Source of the DNA: Arthrobacter hankyongi
GTDB taxonomy: Bacteria > Actinomycetota > Actinomycetes > Actinomycetales > Micrococcaceae
Direction of reading: 5' to 3'
Length of the DNA stretch: 64,000 nt
NCBI RefSeq assembly: GCF_022012395.1
Contig: NZ_JAKLTQ010000004.1
Span: 62,001 to 126,000, forward strand
Shown piece after piece: positions 8,649 through 18,197 of the stretch. A program made the position numbers and the translations under genes. How positions within the stretch are numbered: the first letter of the stretch is position 1; every line of letters begins with the position of its first letter. The notes under the pieces were generated by a model. The model was given only the letters and a program-made list of their open reading frames with translations, had not been told where the DNA came from and made no database searches.

Positions 8649-9608
8649 GTGCGTGCTGTATGCGTTACGGGGCTTACCGGGCCCTCGGACCTGCAGGCCG
8701 TGGACATCGAAGCCCCGGTGCGTGGGCCTGACGAAACGCTTGTTGAGGTCCGGGCCGTCGCTCCGGCGTTCCCGGATCTTCTCATGACGCAGGGCAAGTA
8801 CCAGGTCAAGCCGGATCTTCCCTTCAGCCCCGGCTCGGATTTTGCCGGCGTGGTGGTGGAGGCCTCCGACTCGACCGAGTTTTCACCAGGGGACCGGGTG
8901 GCCGGTTGTCTCAGTTACGGTGCGGCTGCCGAGTTCTTGTCCGTGCCCAATGACCGGCTGTATCCGCTGCCCGCAGCGATGCCGTTCGCGGACGGGGCTG
9001 CGATTCCCATGAATTACCTGACGGCCCACTTCAGCCTGGTCACCCGGGGCGGCCTGGCGCCGGGGGACTGGGTGATGGTCCTGGGTGCGTCCGGGGGTGT
9101 GGGCCTTGCCAGCATCCAGGTCGCGGCGGGACTGGGAGCCCGGGTGATCGCGGTGGTGTCCAGCGCGGAACGCGCGGCGGCGGCGCTCAAGGCGGGCGCC
9201 CACCACGCCGTGCTGCGAAACGAGGTGCCAGGGACTGTCCGGGACCTGACGGGCGGTCGCGGAGTCGACATCGTCGTTGACGTCGTCGGCGGCGATATGA
9301 CCAACGCGCTCAGGGCGCTGGCCCCCTTTGGCCGCGTCATGGTCGTGGGGTTCGCGTCCGGCGAGATCCCCACGGTTAAGGTGAACCGGCTGCTGCTCAC
9401 CAACACCGATGTACGTGGCGTTGAGTCCGACTACCTATGGCAGCAGGGACTCAGTCGAAAGGCTTGGGATGAGCTGATGACACTCGCAGAGGCAGGTTAC
9501 ATCAAGCCCACCGTCCGGGAAGGGGGCTCGCTGAACGACTACGGCCCGGCATTGGAACGGCTCTCCGCACGTTCTGTCGTGGGACGGATAGTCCTGTCTT
9601 TGTCCTGA
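8649..9608 (+). CDS. NADPH:quinone oxidoreductase-type (MDR, zinc-free) enzyme
   Basis: A 319-residue medium-chain dehydrogenase/reductase. The N-terminal GroES-like part has PFSPGSDFAGVVVEA and GDRVAGCLSYGAAAEF, followed by the nucleotide-binding VMVLGASGGVGLASIQVA. The catalytic-zinc ligands of alcohol dehydrogenases are absent, which places it with quinone oxidoreductases and enoyl reductases. The GTG start at 8649 follows AAGGAG with good spacing; the frame is open upstream through the hairpin array but that part is not protein-like. In the island it could reduce an enone or an enoyl-CoA intermediate. Substrate unknown. Confidence 0.88.
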   Translation: MRAVCVTGLTGPSDLQAVDIEAPVRGPDETLVEVRAVAPAFPDLLMTQGKYQVKPDLPFSPGSDFAGVVVEASDSTEFSPGDRVAGCLSYGAAAEFLSVPNDRLYPLPAAMPFADGAAIPMNYLTAHFSLVTRGGLAPGDWVMVLGASGGVGLASIQVAAGLGARVIAVVSSAERAAAALKAGAHHAVLRNEVPGTVRDLTGGRGVDIVVDVVGGDMTNALRALAPFGRVMVVGFASGEIPTVKVNRLLLTNTDVRGVESDYLWQQGLSRKAWDELMTLAEAGYIKPTVREGGSLNDYGPALERLSARSVVGRIVLSLS

Positions 9609-9676
9609 GCCGTTTCGCCCGGCCTGCGCCTCGACCTCTGATGCCGGGGCGGGCAGGCGAGCGGCGGCCGCAGTTG

Positions 9677-10462
9677 TTAGCATCCACGCCAAATGGGCGG
9701 GCGCTTCTCCACAAAGGCGCGGGCCCCTTCCTTGGCGTCGATGGAATGAACAACCTTCGCGACGGTCGGAAGATCGTTCCGCAAGATGCGGAAGGCTTCC
9801 TCTTCGCCATAGCCCTCTACCGCTTCGACGACCTCCAAGGTTGCAGCGACCGACAATGGCGCGGATTCGCAGATCGTAAAGGCCAGATCCTTGGCCGCGG
9901 CGAGTACCCGGTCCGCGGGAACGAGCCTGTTCACCAGGCCCTATTGCTGCGCCTCCAGTGCGCTGAAGGTCCGGCCCGTCAGCAACAGCTCCAGGGCCAC
10001 CGGACGTGGCAGGCGGGCCGGAAGGCGGAGGAGGCCGCCGGCGTCGGGCAGGACGCCCAGCCGGGCTTCCGGGACCGCAAACACAGCCGTCTCGGCTGCC
10101 ACGGCCAAATGCGCTGCCAGCATCAATTCCACGCCGCCCCCGTAGGCTGCACCGTTAACTGCCGCAATGACGGGCTTACCGAGGCCGAACAGTTCCGTCA
10201 GGCCGGCGAATCCGCCCGGTCCATGGTCCGCGCCGGAGGCCTCATCCGCTTCGGCCGACTTCAGATCCCATCCCGCACTGAAGAAACGCTTACCGGCCCC
10301 GGTCAGGACAGCCGCCCGCAGGGAAACATCATCGCGCAGCATCGAGAAGGCGTCATACAGCGCCCGGCTCGTCGCGGCGTCGATCGCGTTGGCCTTCGGT
10401 CGATCGAGCGTGACGACCATGACCGGTCCGTCTCTATCGATATGGACATCGGGCAAACTCAT
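9677..10462 (-). pseudogene. Enoyl-CoA hydratase/isomerase interrupted by an in-frame amber codon
   Basis: A crotonase-family gene of 261 codons. It begins [28 protein letters not shown] (given here by positions 10462-10379) after a GGAGG site. Oxyanion-hole segments [12 protein letters not shown] and [16 protein letters not shown] and the [12 protein letters not shown] region are intact. TAG at 9943-9941 then interrupts the frame after SALEAQQ; the same frame resumes at once as GLVNRLVPADRVL and runs to the normal C-terminus WRGC. Crotonases usually have Trp or a similar residue there, so one TGG-to-TAG change explains it. It is divergent from the acyl-CoA ligase across a shared promoter region. 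Either a recent pseudogene, a read error, or readthrough. Confidence 0.85.
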
Positions 10463-10547
10463 GGGGGCCTCCAAAGCCGGAGATGAATGCCGGGTGCAGG
10501 GCAGGAGCGGGCCAGCCCCGGATTTTCTGCCTTCTGCCGGTATTTGC

Positions 10548-10596
10548 TTGACTGGTGGGAAGGGCATCTATAGATTATTGAATTAACGTTAAATAG
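10548..10596 (+). promoter_or_regulatory. Promoter and operator of the acyl-CoA ligase / crotonase divergon
   Basis: TTGACT (10548-10553), a 17-bp spacer and TAGATT (10571-10576) make a good rightward promoter. The perfect palindrome TTAACGTTAA at 10583-10592, inside ATTAACGTTAAATAG, lies at the expected transcription start. The core matches those near 2455 and 14872. Confidence 0.5.
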
Positions 10597-10724
10597 ACAA
10601 TAGTCTGTTTGGGCTTGGGTGCTTGCAAGAGAGACGCGGCATTCTGTTCTGCGTCTGTGGCCGAGGAGAGCACCAACCGAAATTCCCTTTGGACTTTGCG
10701 CAAGTTACGAGGAGTACCTGCTTT

Positions 10725-12254
10725 ATGAAACAGCACCTTGACGACCGGCCGCTGCCCTTCCCGACACTGTCGGCAGCACTCGCACATTGGGCGGCAGCCA
10801 CTCCAGGGAATCCGGCCCTCACCGCGGGGCCGGAGGAGCTGACCTATGCCCAGTTGTCGGAGAGAGTCTTCCGTTGCATGGCCTGGCTCGCCGAGCAGGG
10901 CGTGAAGCCCGGCAACCGCGTCGTGATCGTGGGCCACAATACGATTGCCTGGGTTGTCCACTACCTGGCCGTTCTGTCGCTGGGAGCCATGATTGCGCCG
11001 GCAAACAACAGGCTGAACGCAACACAGTTCGCAGACCAAGTCGATCTGCTCGAGGCGGTGCTCGTCCTGGCCGATGATGCCCATTCGGAAATTGCCTCGC
11101 ATGTTCCGGCGGAACGGGTCAGGCGGCTCAGCGACGACAACCAGAGTCCGGCCACTGCAGGGTTCCCGTCGCCGGATCCGCGGTCCCCGGCCCTCATCAG
11201 CTTTACCTCCGGGACCACCGGAAAGCCCAAGGGCGCCACCCTCACACAGGAGGCGCTGGCTGAAGCCTCCTGGGCTTTCGTCCGCGTACTGGGAACCCAC
11301 CAGGACGACTCGACCCTTGTGGTCGTGCCGATGTTCCACAACACGGGATTCGTGGACCAGTTTGGCCACATGCTGCTCCTGGGAGCTCGCACCGATCTTC
11401 TCTACAAGTTCAGTACGAAGGAGTCCGTCGCCGCACTCTCGGCTCGTCCGGTGACCTATCTGGCGGCAGTTCCGAGCATCATTCGCCTGATCATGCTGGC
11501 CGACGGGGCCGACAAAGCCCTGGCCTCGGTGCGGGTCCTTCTCTACGGTGGCTCGCCCATGCCGGGAGCCTGGATCGACGAACTGCTGGCCAAATGGCCG
11601 AACCTTCGGCCGTTCCACGGTTACGGGATGACCGAGTACGGGTCGGCCGTGTCGTTCCTGACGCCTGAATATGCCCGCGACTATGGCGAGTCCGTCGGCT
11701 TCCCCGTCCCCGGCACGAGCATTCGCATCGTAGGTGAAGACGGGGTCGACGTGGCGCCGGGCGCGGTGGGCGAGTTGTGGGTCCAGGGACCCACAATGAT
11801 GCAGGGCTATTGGCGCCAGCCCGAGCTGACCGCATCAAAGATCCACGAGGGCTGGCTGCGGACCGGTGACCTCGCCAGAGTCGACGACGGGCTGTACTAC
11901 ATCGAGGGCCGGGTCGACGACGTCATCAACCGCGGCGGCGAAAAGGTGCTGCCCGCCCACGTGGAGGCCGTACTGGCCGGTCTGGAATCGGTGGGACAGA
12001 GCTGTGTCTTCGCGGTGCCCGATCCGATCCTGCAGAACCGGGTGTGGGCAGCCATCGAGGAACGCCCTGGACAGGCATTCGATCAGGATGCCGCCCGGGA
12101 ATCGATGCGGTCGGGGCTTCCTGACTACGCGGTTCCTGAACGGATCGAAGTTCTCAACCCGCTGCCCAGGACGGCCAGCGGCAAGATAGATCGACGCGCC
12201 GTGGCAGCCCGCGTCCAGGGCCTGGCGGCCCAGGGGTTGGCACGTCAGGCCTGA
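10725..12254 (+). CDS. AMP-forming acyl-CoA synthetase / ligase
   Basis: A 509-residue member of the adenylate-forming ligase family that activates a carboxylic acid with ATP and CoA. The P-loop-like SFTSGTTGKPKG lies near residue 161, GYGMTEYG near 302, RTGDLARVDDG near 380, GRVDDVINRGGEKVLP around 395-410, and the C-terminal catalytic lysine in RTASGKIDRR near 485. Length is typical. The start at 10725 has GGAG 10 bp upstream; the frame is open further upstream. It is probably the entry of the island's carbon skeleton into a beta-oxidation-like path with the adjacent crotonase. Specificity (medium-chain, aromatic or branched acid) cannot be read. Confidence 0.9.
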   Translation: MKQHLDDRPLPFPTLSAALAHWAAATPGNPALTAGPEELTYAQLSERVFRCMAWLAEQGVKPGNRVVIVGHNTIAWVVHYLAVLSLGAMIAPANNRLNATQFADQVDLLEAVLVLADDAHSEIASHVPAERVRRLSDDNQSPATAGFPSPDPRSPALISFTSGTTGKPKGATLTQEALAEASWAFVRVLGTHQDDSTLVVVPMFHNTGFVDQFGHMLLLGARTDLLYKFSTKESVAALSARPVTYLAAVPSIIRLIMLADGADKALASVRVLLYGGSPMPGAWIDELLAKWPNLRPFHGYGMTEYGSAVSFLTPEYARDYGESVGFPVPGTSIRIVGEDGVDVAPGAVGELWVQGPTMMQGYWRQPELTASKIHEGWLRTGDLARVDDGLYYIEGRVDDVINRGGEKVLPAHVEAVLAGLESVGQSCVFAVPDPILQNRVWAAIEERPGQAFDQDAARESMRSGLPDYAVPERIEVLNPLPRTASGKIDRRAVAARVQGLAAQGLARQA

Positions 12255-13079
12255 GGTGCCGGGAGGGCACCTTGGTTCCTGCGGTTTCCGGCGAAATCCA
12301 CGCGAGCCTCAAACCAGCTCCGACCAGGCAGACCGGGCCCGCCGTCCGCGCGCGGGTCCGGCCACTGGCCTGGAGCCGTGCCCTCTCCCGGCCAGGGCCT
12401 GCCCTGAGTATGGCTGTTCCGTGCCGTTGGCGCCCGGCCTTCCACCGGCTTGTTCGCTATGCTGATCAGGACCGCTGTTGCCATTGGGGTTACGCAGCTG
12501 TGCTCCGGCACCATGGGTAATGTCTCCCAACCGGCGCGGCCGGACCGCACCCTTGGATCGCTGCTTGCCCGGCTGCGGCAGCTTGATCTTTGTGGCCCGG
12601 GGCGCGGCTGCCGGTCCGGGTCCGCCGACGGTTGGGAATCCTGCCGGCGTGAAGCCCCGGCTGGGCAAAACGGCGAGCTGCGGTACGAAAGGCAGCATTG
12701 GGGAAGGCCGTGCAGGACGGAAACCCCTGGCCGACTGGCAGGTTCAGGCGCACTATCCGGACCGAGCATGTCAGGGACACAGCCGCTGCTCCGAATCAAC
12801 TCCTGCGGTACCGGATCTTCAGCCCTGTACAGAAGGCGCAAGGGCAAGCCGTCCTGCCGGCAACCGATCCGGGGGAGCAAGCCGTGAACATCAGGCTGTG
12901 GCATCGGCATCCGCGACAGGGCTTTATGGACTGCCGCATCACCGCGGTGGTCGGCCGGATGAGCGATGCGGTCCCTTGGGCCATACGGAACAACCCGGAT
13001 GCCGGCGCCTGACGGTCTGCGGCGTTGTTCCCGCACTCTGACATCCGGACTGGAATATTCTCCTCCCGGTTGACGTGCC
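12255..13079. other. 825-bp stretch without a recognisable gene
   Basis: Open frames on both strands lack ribosome sites, domains and protein-like composition. The stretch separates the acyl-CoA ligase from the convergent TetR gene. I see no repeat, RNA or regulatory element that I can support; it may be decayed sequence. Confidence 0.55.
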
Positions 13080-13754
13080 CTAGCCCGCTTCCGGCACACT
13101 CCCGGAGGCGGAGGCCCCCACCATATTCCTCACGAGGCCTTCGTACCGGTTGGCGACCGCCGCAACGGACATTCCGCCCTGCGGATCGAACCAGGTGAAC
13201 ACGTAGTCGCACAGCGTGATGATGGCGAACGCCGTTGTCGTCACGTCGTCCACCCGCATGACACCGCGGTCCTTGCCCGCCTGCAGGACTTCCCCGACCT
13301 CGCGCACATACTTGCGCTGCATTTCGAAGACCGAGGCAAGGCGCTCGGGGGGGAGATCGTGGGACTCGCCTCTATACGTCATCGTCAGATCGAAGGCGCG
13401 GGCAGCCCCTAGCTGCTGAAGCTGCCAGGTCACGTGGGCGCGCACGATCTGGCCCAATTTGTGAACCGGCTCCTCCTCCGTGATCGACTCCCGGACGTGG
13501 CCGAGGAAGTCCTTCATGGAAGCGTCGAGTACGGAAACGTAAAGGTCATCCTTGGAAGGGAAGTACCAGTAGAGGGCCGGTGCGGACACCCCCAGTTCCT
13601 GGGCGAGGGCCTTCATGCTGGTTCCCGCATAGCCATACTGCAGAAACTTCTGCAGGGCCACCTTCATGACCCGGTCCCGGCCGATTGTATCTGCGCTGCC
13701 CGCAGAGCGTTTGCCCCCAGCGCCCGTCCTGCTGGCAGTTCGACTCAGTACCAT
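13080..13754 (-). CDS. TetR/AcrR-family transcriptional regulator
   Basis: A 224-residue regulator. The N-terminal DNA-binding domain is typical: VALQKFLQYGYAGTSMKALA, then QELGVSAPALYWYFPSKDDL forms the helix-turn-helix (about residues 53-72). The C-terminal ligand domain is helical and without a specific signature. AAGGA precedes the ATG. It is the only regulator inside the catabolic island, so it is the candidate for binding the shared palindromes near 1774, 2448, 10583 and 14864; this is inference. TetR proteins in such clusters usually respond to an acyl-CoA or to the substrate. Confidence 0.88.
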   Translation of the reverse strand: MVLSRTASRTGAGGKRSAGSADTIGRDRVMKVALQKFLQYGYAGTSMKALAQELGVSAPALYWYFPSKDDLYVSVLDASMKDFLGHVRESITEEEPVHKLGQIVRAHVTWQLQQLGAARAFDLTMTYRGESHDLPPERLASVFEMQRKYVREVGEVLQAGKDRGVMRVDDVTTTAFAIITLCDYVFTWFDPQGGMSVAAVANRYEGLVRNMVGASASGSVPEAG

Positions 13755-14421
13755 TCACGAATCCTTATCTGCTGACGGCCTACGATTTTGCGGGCCGCGC
13801 CAGCGCAACCGCGTCTGGCGGCCGATCGACGATCCCTCATCAACGAGCTTAACGCCCATCAAGCGTTTCGCACCATACGCTGAGGTCAAATCGGCGTTTT
13901 GGAAGGCCGAGGGACAAATCGGCGTTTAGGAAGTGAAGGCGTACCTCCACGGCCAGATTGCGCCGCCCCGACAGGCACGGCAGGTCCGGCAGAGCATACG
14001 CCTGCCTCCCGAAGGTGCTTCGCGCCTCGGCCGCGTGGGCTGCGGCGTGCGCACCGGGGAGGGGTGGGCGTCCGGCTCCTCGGCGCGGTGCCGGTTTCCG
14101 CCCACGCCGCTGCAGGAACGCCTGCGGGGCGTCTTCACGGCTTTGGAACGGCCTGCCCTTGTGCGTCCGCCGTCCTTGCATTGGCTTCACGCGCCGGATC
14201 CGTCGACGGCGGGGCCGGAGGCCACTTGAAGGGCCCGGCTTGCTCCCGGACCAGCCGCCGGGCCGCGGGGGAATGGTTGCAGCCGCAGGCCGCCGAGGCG
14301 TCATCCCAGCCTGGTTCGCAAGATCGCCAAGACCTTCCATGGTTTTCGTGTACCCCCAGAGGCTGGCACAGGAAAACCACGGAACGGACGGAAGCGGACC
14401 AGGGCCGGCAGGCCCGCGGTC
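13755..14421. other. 667-bp stretch without a gene; contains a direct repeat
   Basis: No supported gene. A near-exact 19-bp direct repeat, CAAATCGGCGTTTTGGAAG at 13887-13905 and CAAATCGGCGTTTAGGAAG at 13915-13933, is spaced 28 bp start to start. The remainder is GC-rich with no other feature I can support; it may be the scar of a mobile element. Confidence 0.5.
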
Positions 14422-14829
14422 TTAGTCCAGGTCCCCGAAGAAGCTTTCGACCTCGTGCTGGTTCATGTCGCTGAACCAGCACTCGACGATCTTGCCGTCG
14501 GCGAACTTGTACAGCCCCAGGCGGTCGGTGGAGACGCTGCGGTCACCCTTGGTCCAGACCTCGTGGACCATCAGGAGCACCCCGTCGTCCCCGGCCAGCA
14601 GGACCTCGTTCTGCCCGCCGACCTCCCAGGTGTCGGTGTAGTCGGCAACACGGCCGATCCAGTCCTTGGCGAAGGCATCGCGGCCGTGATAATCCCCGGC
14701 AAGCGGGCCATTGCCGCCCATGTGGACAACCACGTCATCGGCAAAGAAGGCAATGCCGGCGGCCTGATCTCCTCGTTCCCATGCCGCGTGGTAATCATGC
14801 AGGAGGCTGAGGGAAGACTCTTTGGACAC
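14422..14829 (-). CDS. SnoaL-like / nuclear transport factor 2 family protein
   Basis: A 135-residue protein of the NTF2-like fold. It shows the family pattern LLHDYHAAWERGDQAAGIAFFADDVVVHMGG in the first third and a C-terminal LGLYKFADGKIVECWFSD strand pair. The GTG start at 14829 follows CAAGGAGA; an upstream ATG at 14883 lies in an operator-like element and is disfavoured. Members include polyketide cyclases, ketosteroid isomerases, epoxide hydrolases and dehydratases, so it may isomerise or dehydrate an intermediate. It is divergent from the APC permease. Exact role unknown. Confidence 0.82.
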   Translation of the reverse strand: MSKESSLSLLHDYHAAWERGDQAAGIAFFADDVVVHMGGNGPLAGDYHGRDAFAKDWIGRVADYTDTWEVGGQNEVLLAGDDGVLLMVHEVWTKGDRSVSTDRLGLYKFADGKIVECWFSDMNQHEVESFFGDLD

Positions 14830-14863
14830 GTTCTCTCCTTGTTGTTTCGGGCAGTCGATCAAT

Positions 14864-14879
14864 CTTATGAGCGTTAAAT
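14864..14879. promoter_or_regulatory. Operator-like element upstream of the SnoaL-like gene
   Basis: Read on the minus strand, ATTTAACGCTCATAAG aligns with CTTAACATTCAATAAG near 2454 and ATTAACGTTAAATAGA near 10582. It lies 35-50 bp upstream of the GTG at 14829 and between the divergent SnoaL-like and permease genes, so it could control both. Confidence 0.4.
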
Positions 14880-15061
14880 TCATTGGGAGACGCCCTGTTG
14901 TCTGAATGTCTGCTCGATTATGGCTGTTTCCGGGCGCTCAAGGCAATAGCTTGGCTGCGTGAGAAAAAAGTTCTTGACCTATCTCCTTAATGGTGATTCA
15001 GTTCATACAGCCGCGTTACTGCTCCTGCATGAGCACGAGCACGATCACGAAAGATACCCTC

Positions 15062-16576
15062 ATGACCGCCGAACCCACCGTCAAACAATCGGAGCCTTCG
15101 TCCGGCCGCAAGGAAACCCGCCTTTCGGGCCGGATGGGCATGGCCTCGCTTGTCCTTAGTGTTCTAGCCTTCTCCGCTCCAATCGTGTCCGTCTCCGGAT
15201 ACATACCGTTCACGATCATCTTCGCCGGGCAGGCCGCGCCGGTGGCATTCGCCGTGGCGACCGTGCTCCTGATGATTTTCGCCGTGGGGTACATCGCAAT
15301 GACGCGCACGCTGCCCACACCTGGAGCTTTCTACGCCTACATCACCTCAGGGCTGGGCAAGGCCGCCGGACTGGGCGCCGCCTTCCTTGCCGTGATTGCC
15401 TACCTGGCCTTACTGGCCGGGGTCTACGTCTTTGCCGGCATTACCGCGACCTCACTCATCGCCAGCTTCGGCGGACCCGAGACCCCGTGGTGGCTGTGGT
15501 CCCTGGTGAGCTGGGCAGTCGTGGGCGTCCTGGGGTATTTTCACGTCGAACTGTCCGCGAAGGTCCTCAGCCTCGTTATGGTTCTCGAAGTGGCCCTGGT
15601 AATGATTTTCAATGTCGCCACCCTAGCCAGGGGTGGAGCCGAAGGACTGAGCCTCGCACCGTTTAGCCCTGCCGAGTTCGCCAAGGGCGACATGCCCATC
15701 ACGATGGTCTTCGTTGTCATGGTCTTCATCGGCTTCGAAGCCACGGCCCTCTACCGGGACGAGGTCAAGGCACCGGATACTACAGTTCCACGCAGCACCT
15801 ACCTTGCGGTCATCTTCATCGGGGTGTTGTACACCCTTTCCTGCTACGCTCTCGTCTCGGCCTATGGCAGCGCAGCCGTCGACACGGCTACGAACGAGCC
15901 GGCCACCATGTTCGGCAACGCCATAGGGCACTTCGTGGGACCTGCGTTCTCCCAGATCGCCTTCGTTCTCATTGCCACTTCGGCAATTGCGGCGTTGCTC
16001 TCCATTCACAACGTGATCGCCCGCTACGTGCACAACCTTGGCACCGACCGTGCCCTGCCTTCATATCTCGCACGCGTGCACCCCCGACATAAGTCGCCAC
16101 ACACCGCCTCGACCACCGTATCGGCCGTTGTCGCCATTGGACTTATCCCGTTCCTGCTGGCCGGTACGGACCCGTCCGTGCTGTACGGCCAGTTCGGCGG
16201 CCTGGGGTCGACCGGCATTCTCGCACTCATGGCGCTGGTGAGCCTGGCCGTAATCGCTTGGTTCCGGCGCCGCCGGGAACTGCGTTCAAAATTCACGGTC
16301 TGGAACGTGGTTGTAGCACCCTTTATAGCGTTCGCTGCATTTTCGATCATCATTGTCCTGGTGATTCTGCACTTCGAGCTCGTGGTCGGCGGTGATGCCG
16401 GACAAAGCCTCGGACTGCTGCTGGTCCTTGCAGGAGCTCTCGTGGCAGGCATGGCCGCTGCGATCTACTTCCGCATTGCACGTCCGGAGATCTATGCGCG
16501 CCTGGGAACCGCCCGTGGGCAAACCGATGAGGAATTCCAGGATGAAATCGCAACCTCATCTGCCGGGCAGCGCTAG
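15062..16576 (+). CDS. APC-superfamily amino acid permease-like transporter
   Basis: An integral membrane transporter, 504 residues from this start. It shows about 12 hydrophobic segments, with the first conserved stretch MGMASLVLSVLAFSAPIVSVSGYIPFTI and the later FIGFEATALYRDEVKAPDTTVPRSTYLAV, which is diagnostic of APC amino-acid permeases (helix 6-7 region). ATG codons at 14990 and 15029 are in frame, but none has a strong ribosome site; 15062 is chosen because upstream residues are not family-like. It may import the island's substrate or a nitrogen-containing analogue, which fits an amide or amino-acid-like compound. A TTGACC box lies at 14974. Confidence 0.87.
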   Translation: MTAEPTVKQSEPSSGRKETRLSGRMGMASLVLSVLAFSAPIVSVSGYIPFTIIFAGQAAPVAFAVATVLLMIFAVGYIAMTRTLPTPGAFYAYITSGLGKAAGLGAAFLAVIAYLALLAGVYVFAGITATSLIASFGGPETPWWLWSLVSWAVVGVLGYFHVELSAKVLSLVMVLEVALVMIFNVATLARGGAEGLSLAPFSPAEFAKGDMPITMVFVVMVFIGFEATALYRDEVKAPDTTVPRSTYLAVIFIGVLYTLSCYALVSAYGSAAVDTATNEPATMFGNAIGHFVGPAFSQIAFVLIATSAIAALLSIHNVIARYVHNLGTDRALPSYLARVHPRHKSPHTASTTVSAVVAIGLIPFLLAGTDPSVLYGQFGGLGSTGILALMALVSLAVIAWFRRRRELRSKFTVWNVVVAPFIAFAAFSIIIVLVILHFELVVGGDAGQSLGLLLVLAGALVAGMAAAIYFRIARPEIYARLGTARGQTDEEFQDEIATSSAGQR

Positions 16577-16823
16577 GACGCCGGCTTGATCTCGTAAGTT
16601 GAGCGACGGCGGACTCTTCAGGAAATCCGGACTCTTCGTCGTATCCGGAAAGGCGTGGCAGTTGACGGGCCGCTGGTGGCTCGGGCCAAGTCATTCAGCG
16701 TCATCAACCACGGGTCGTATAGTGCTTGCGCATCCCTTCACCGTCGCCGCACCAGACCCAAACCTATTTGTCCGAATCTGGGAAGCCAAACCTTCCCAGG
16801 TCATAACAAAGGAGAACCCCGAT

Positions 16824-17645
16824 ATGATGCAGCCCAACTATCGACGACTCGAAGGCCGCAATGCCATCGTGACCGGTGCCGGCCGCGGCATCGGCCAGTC
16901 GATCGCCCGTAAGCTCGCCATGGAAGGTGCGGAGGTGTTGGTCGTCGGCCGTTCACTCGGGCCGCTGGCCGATACGGTCACTGCGATCGAGAGCGCCGGC
17001 GGACGGGCCTGGGCGCTCTCCGCCGACATCTCTTCCGAGGAGGATGTCAAGCGGGTGATTACGTCTGCGCTGGAGCGGTGGGGGCAGATCGACGTTCTGG
17101 TAAACAACGCCGCGGTGTTCGACGAGCCGCCTTTCCTTGAAGTCGATGCTGCAACCATCCGGGAGATTTTCGACATTAATGTCGTCGGCACCTTCCTCAT
17201 GTCACAGGCGGTGGCCAAGGGCATGGCCGACAACCGAAAAGGCTCCATCATCCATATTTCGTCCATCGACGCGCTCGGCGCGGACGGACCCGTTACGGCG
17301 TACTCGGCCACCAAGTCCGCCGTCGTGAGCATGGCACGGACGATGACCATGGAGCTCGCTCCGTTCGGGGTGAGGATCAACTGCGTCGCGCCCGGCTTCG
17401 TGAACACCGATATGGTTCACAAGACCTCCACACCCAACGTGCTTGAACACATGCTCAATGACTTCACCCGGGTGCCCATCCGCCGGCTGATCGAGCCGGA
17501 GGAGATTGCCGCAGCGGTTGCTTTCCTCGCTTCCGATGAGGCCTCGGCTATTACCGGCGCGAATCTGGTCGTCGACGGGGGCCTGACCTCGAACCTGTTC
17601 GTGATGGAGACGCTGCCGGAGCCGATGATTCCGCTTGGGGGCTGA
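16824..17645 (+). CDS. SDR-family NAD(P)-dependent oxidoreductase
   Basis: A 273-residue classical short-chain dehydrogenase. TGAGRGIG is at residues 17-24, NNAA (rather than NNAG) at 94-97, Ser146/147 in HISS, Tyr160 and Lys164 in YSATK. GGAG lies 9 bp before the ATG at 16824; a second ATG follows directly. Upstream open frame from 16599 is not protein-like. It has a slightly long C-terminal tail (about 15 residues after VVDGG-LTSN). It follows the permease at 247 bp and likely belongs to the island. Confidence 0.9.
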   Translation: MMQPNYRRLEGRNAIVTGAGRGIGQSIARKLAMEGAEVLVVGRSLGPLADTVTAIESAGGRAWALSADISSEEDVKRVITSALERWGQIDVLVNNAAVFDEPPFLEVDAATIREIFDINVVGTFLMSQAVAKGMADNRKGSIIHISSIDALGADGPVTAYSATKSAVVSMARTMTMELAPFGVRINCVAPGFVNTDMVHKTSTPNVLEHMLNDFTRVPIRRLIEPEEIAAAVAFLASDEASAITGANLVVDGGLTSNLFVMETLPEPMIPLGG

Positions 17646-18197
17646 CGACCAGGATGAGGACAGAATGTCCGCCGGGTGTTGTCCCGGCGCCGGCTTTCCG
17701 CTTCGGGTCGCCGGTGCTGAGGTGCCTCAGCGTACAACGAGCGCAGTCAACTCGACCGAAACACCTGGTTCGTCACATCGTGCGTCATCTAATTCTCGTC
17801 ACACATCCATCTGGATCGCATTGTCCTGGATCCGCCCCAAAGAGCCTCGTAGCCATAACTGTCGAGATCGATGGAAACCTGCCTTGAGCGGGCCGGTAGG
17901 CGGTATTCAGTACTCCAACGACCGAGTCGAGGACACACTTCAACCAATCCAAGCGTATTGACCACGGTTTCCTGATGCGCCTGATCATCGAGGAAACCAT
18001 CGTCAATACATCAACATCAGCCGCTCGGCACCGCCCGGCATGATGGCCCCTATCGCCGGCCGCACTCCATTCCACCTCGCATGACCGGACGGCAGAATCT
18101 GCCAGAAAGTGATCCTCACAGCATGAATCCAAATACGGGTCCCCGGCCACCGATTTCTTCTTCCGCTGTAACCGGGACGTCCGGCGGCAGAGGACGG
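17646..18197. other. 550-bp intergenic stretch, no gene seen
   Basis: Lies between two rightward SDR genes. It has lower GC than neighbouring genes. No open frame with support, no repeat and no hairpin that I can defend apart from the GAGGACGG ribosome site of the next gene. Confidence 0.5.

Noticed and set aside
12245-13099. 284-codon open frame on the minus strand in the gap after the acyl-CoA ligase
   Set aside because: Arg/Pro/Ser-rich, no domain, overlaps the start of the TetR stop region and has no ribosome site.
13849-14482. Several overlapping open frames on both strands next to the direct repeat
   Set aside because: None shows a transposase or other domain; the composition is typical of chance frames in GC-rich DNA.
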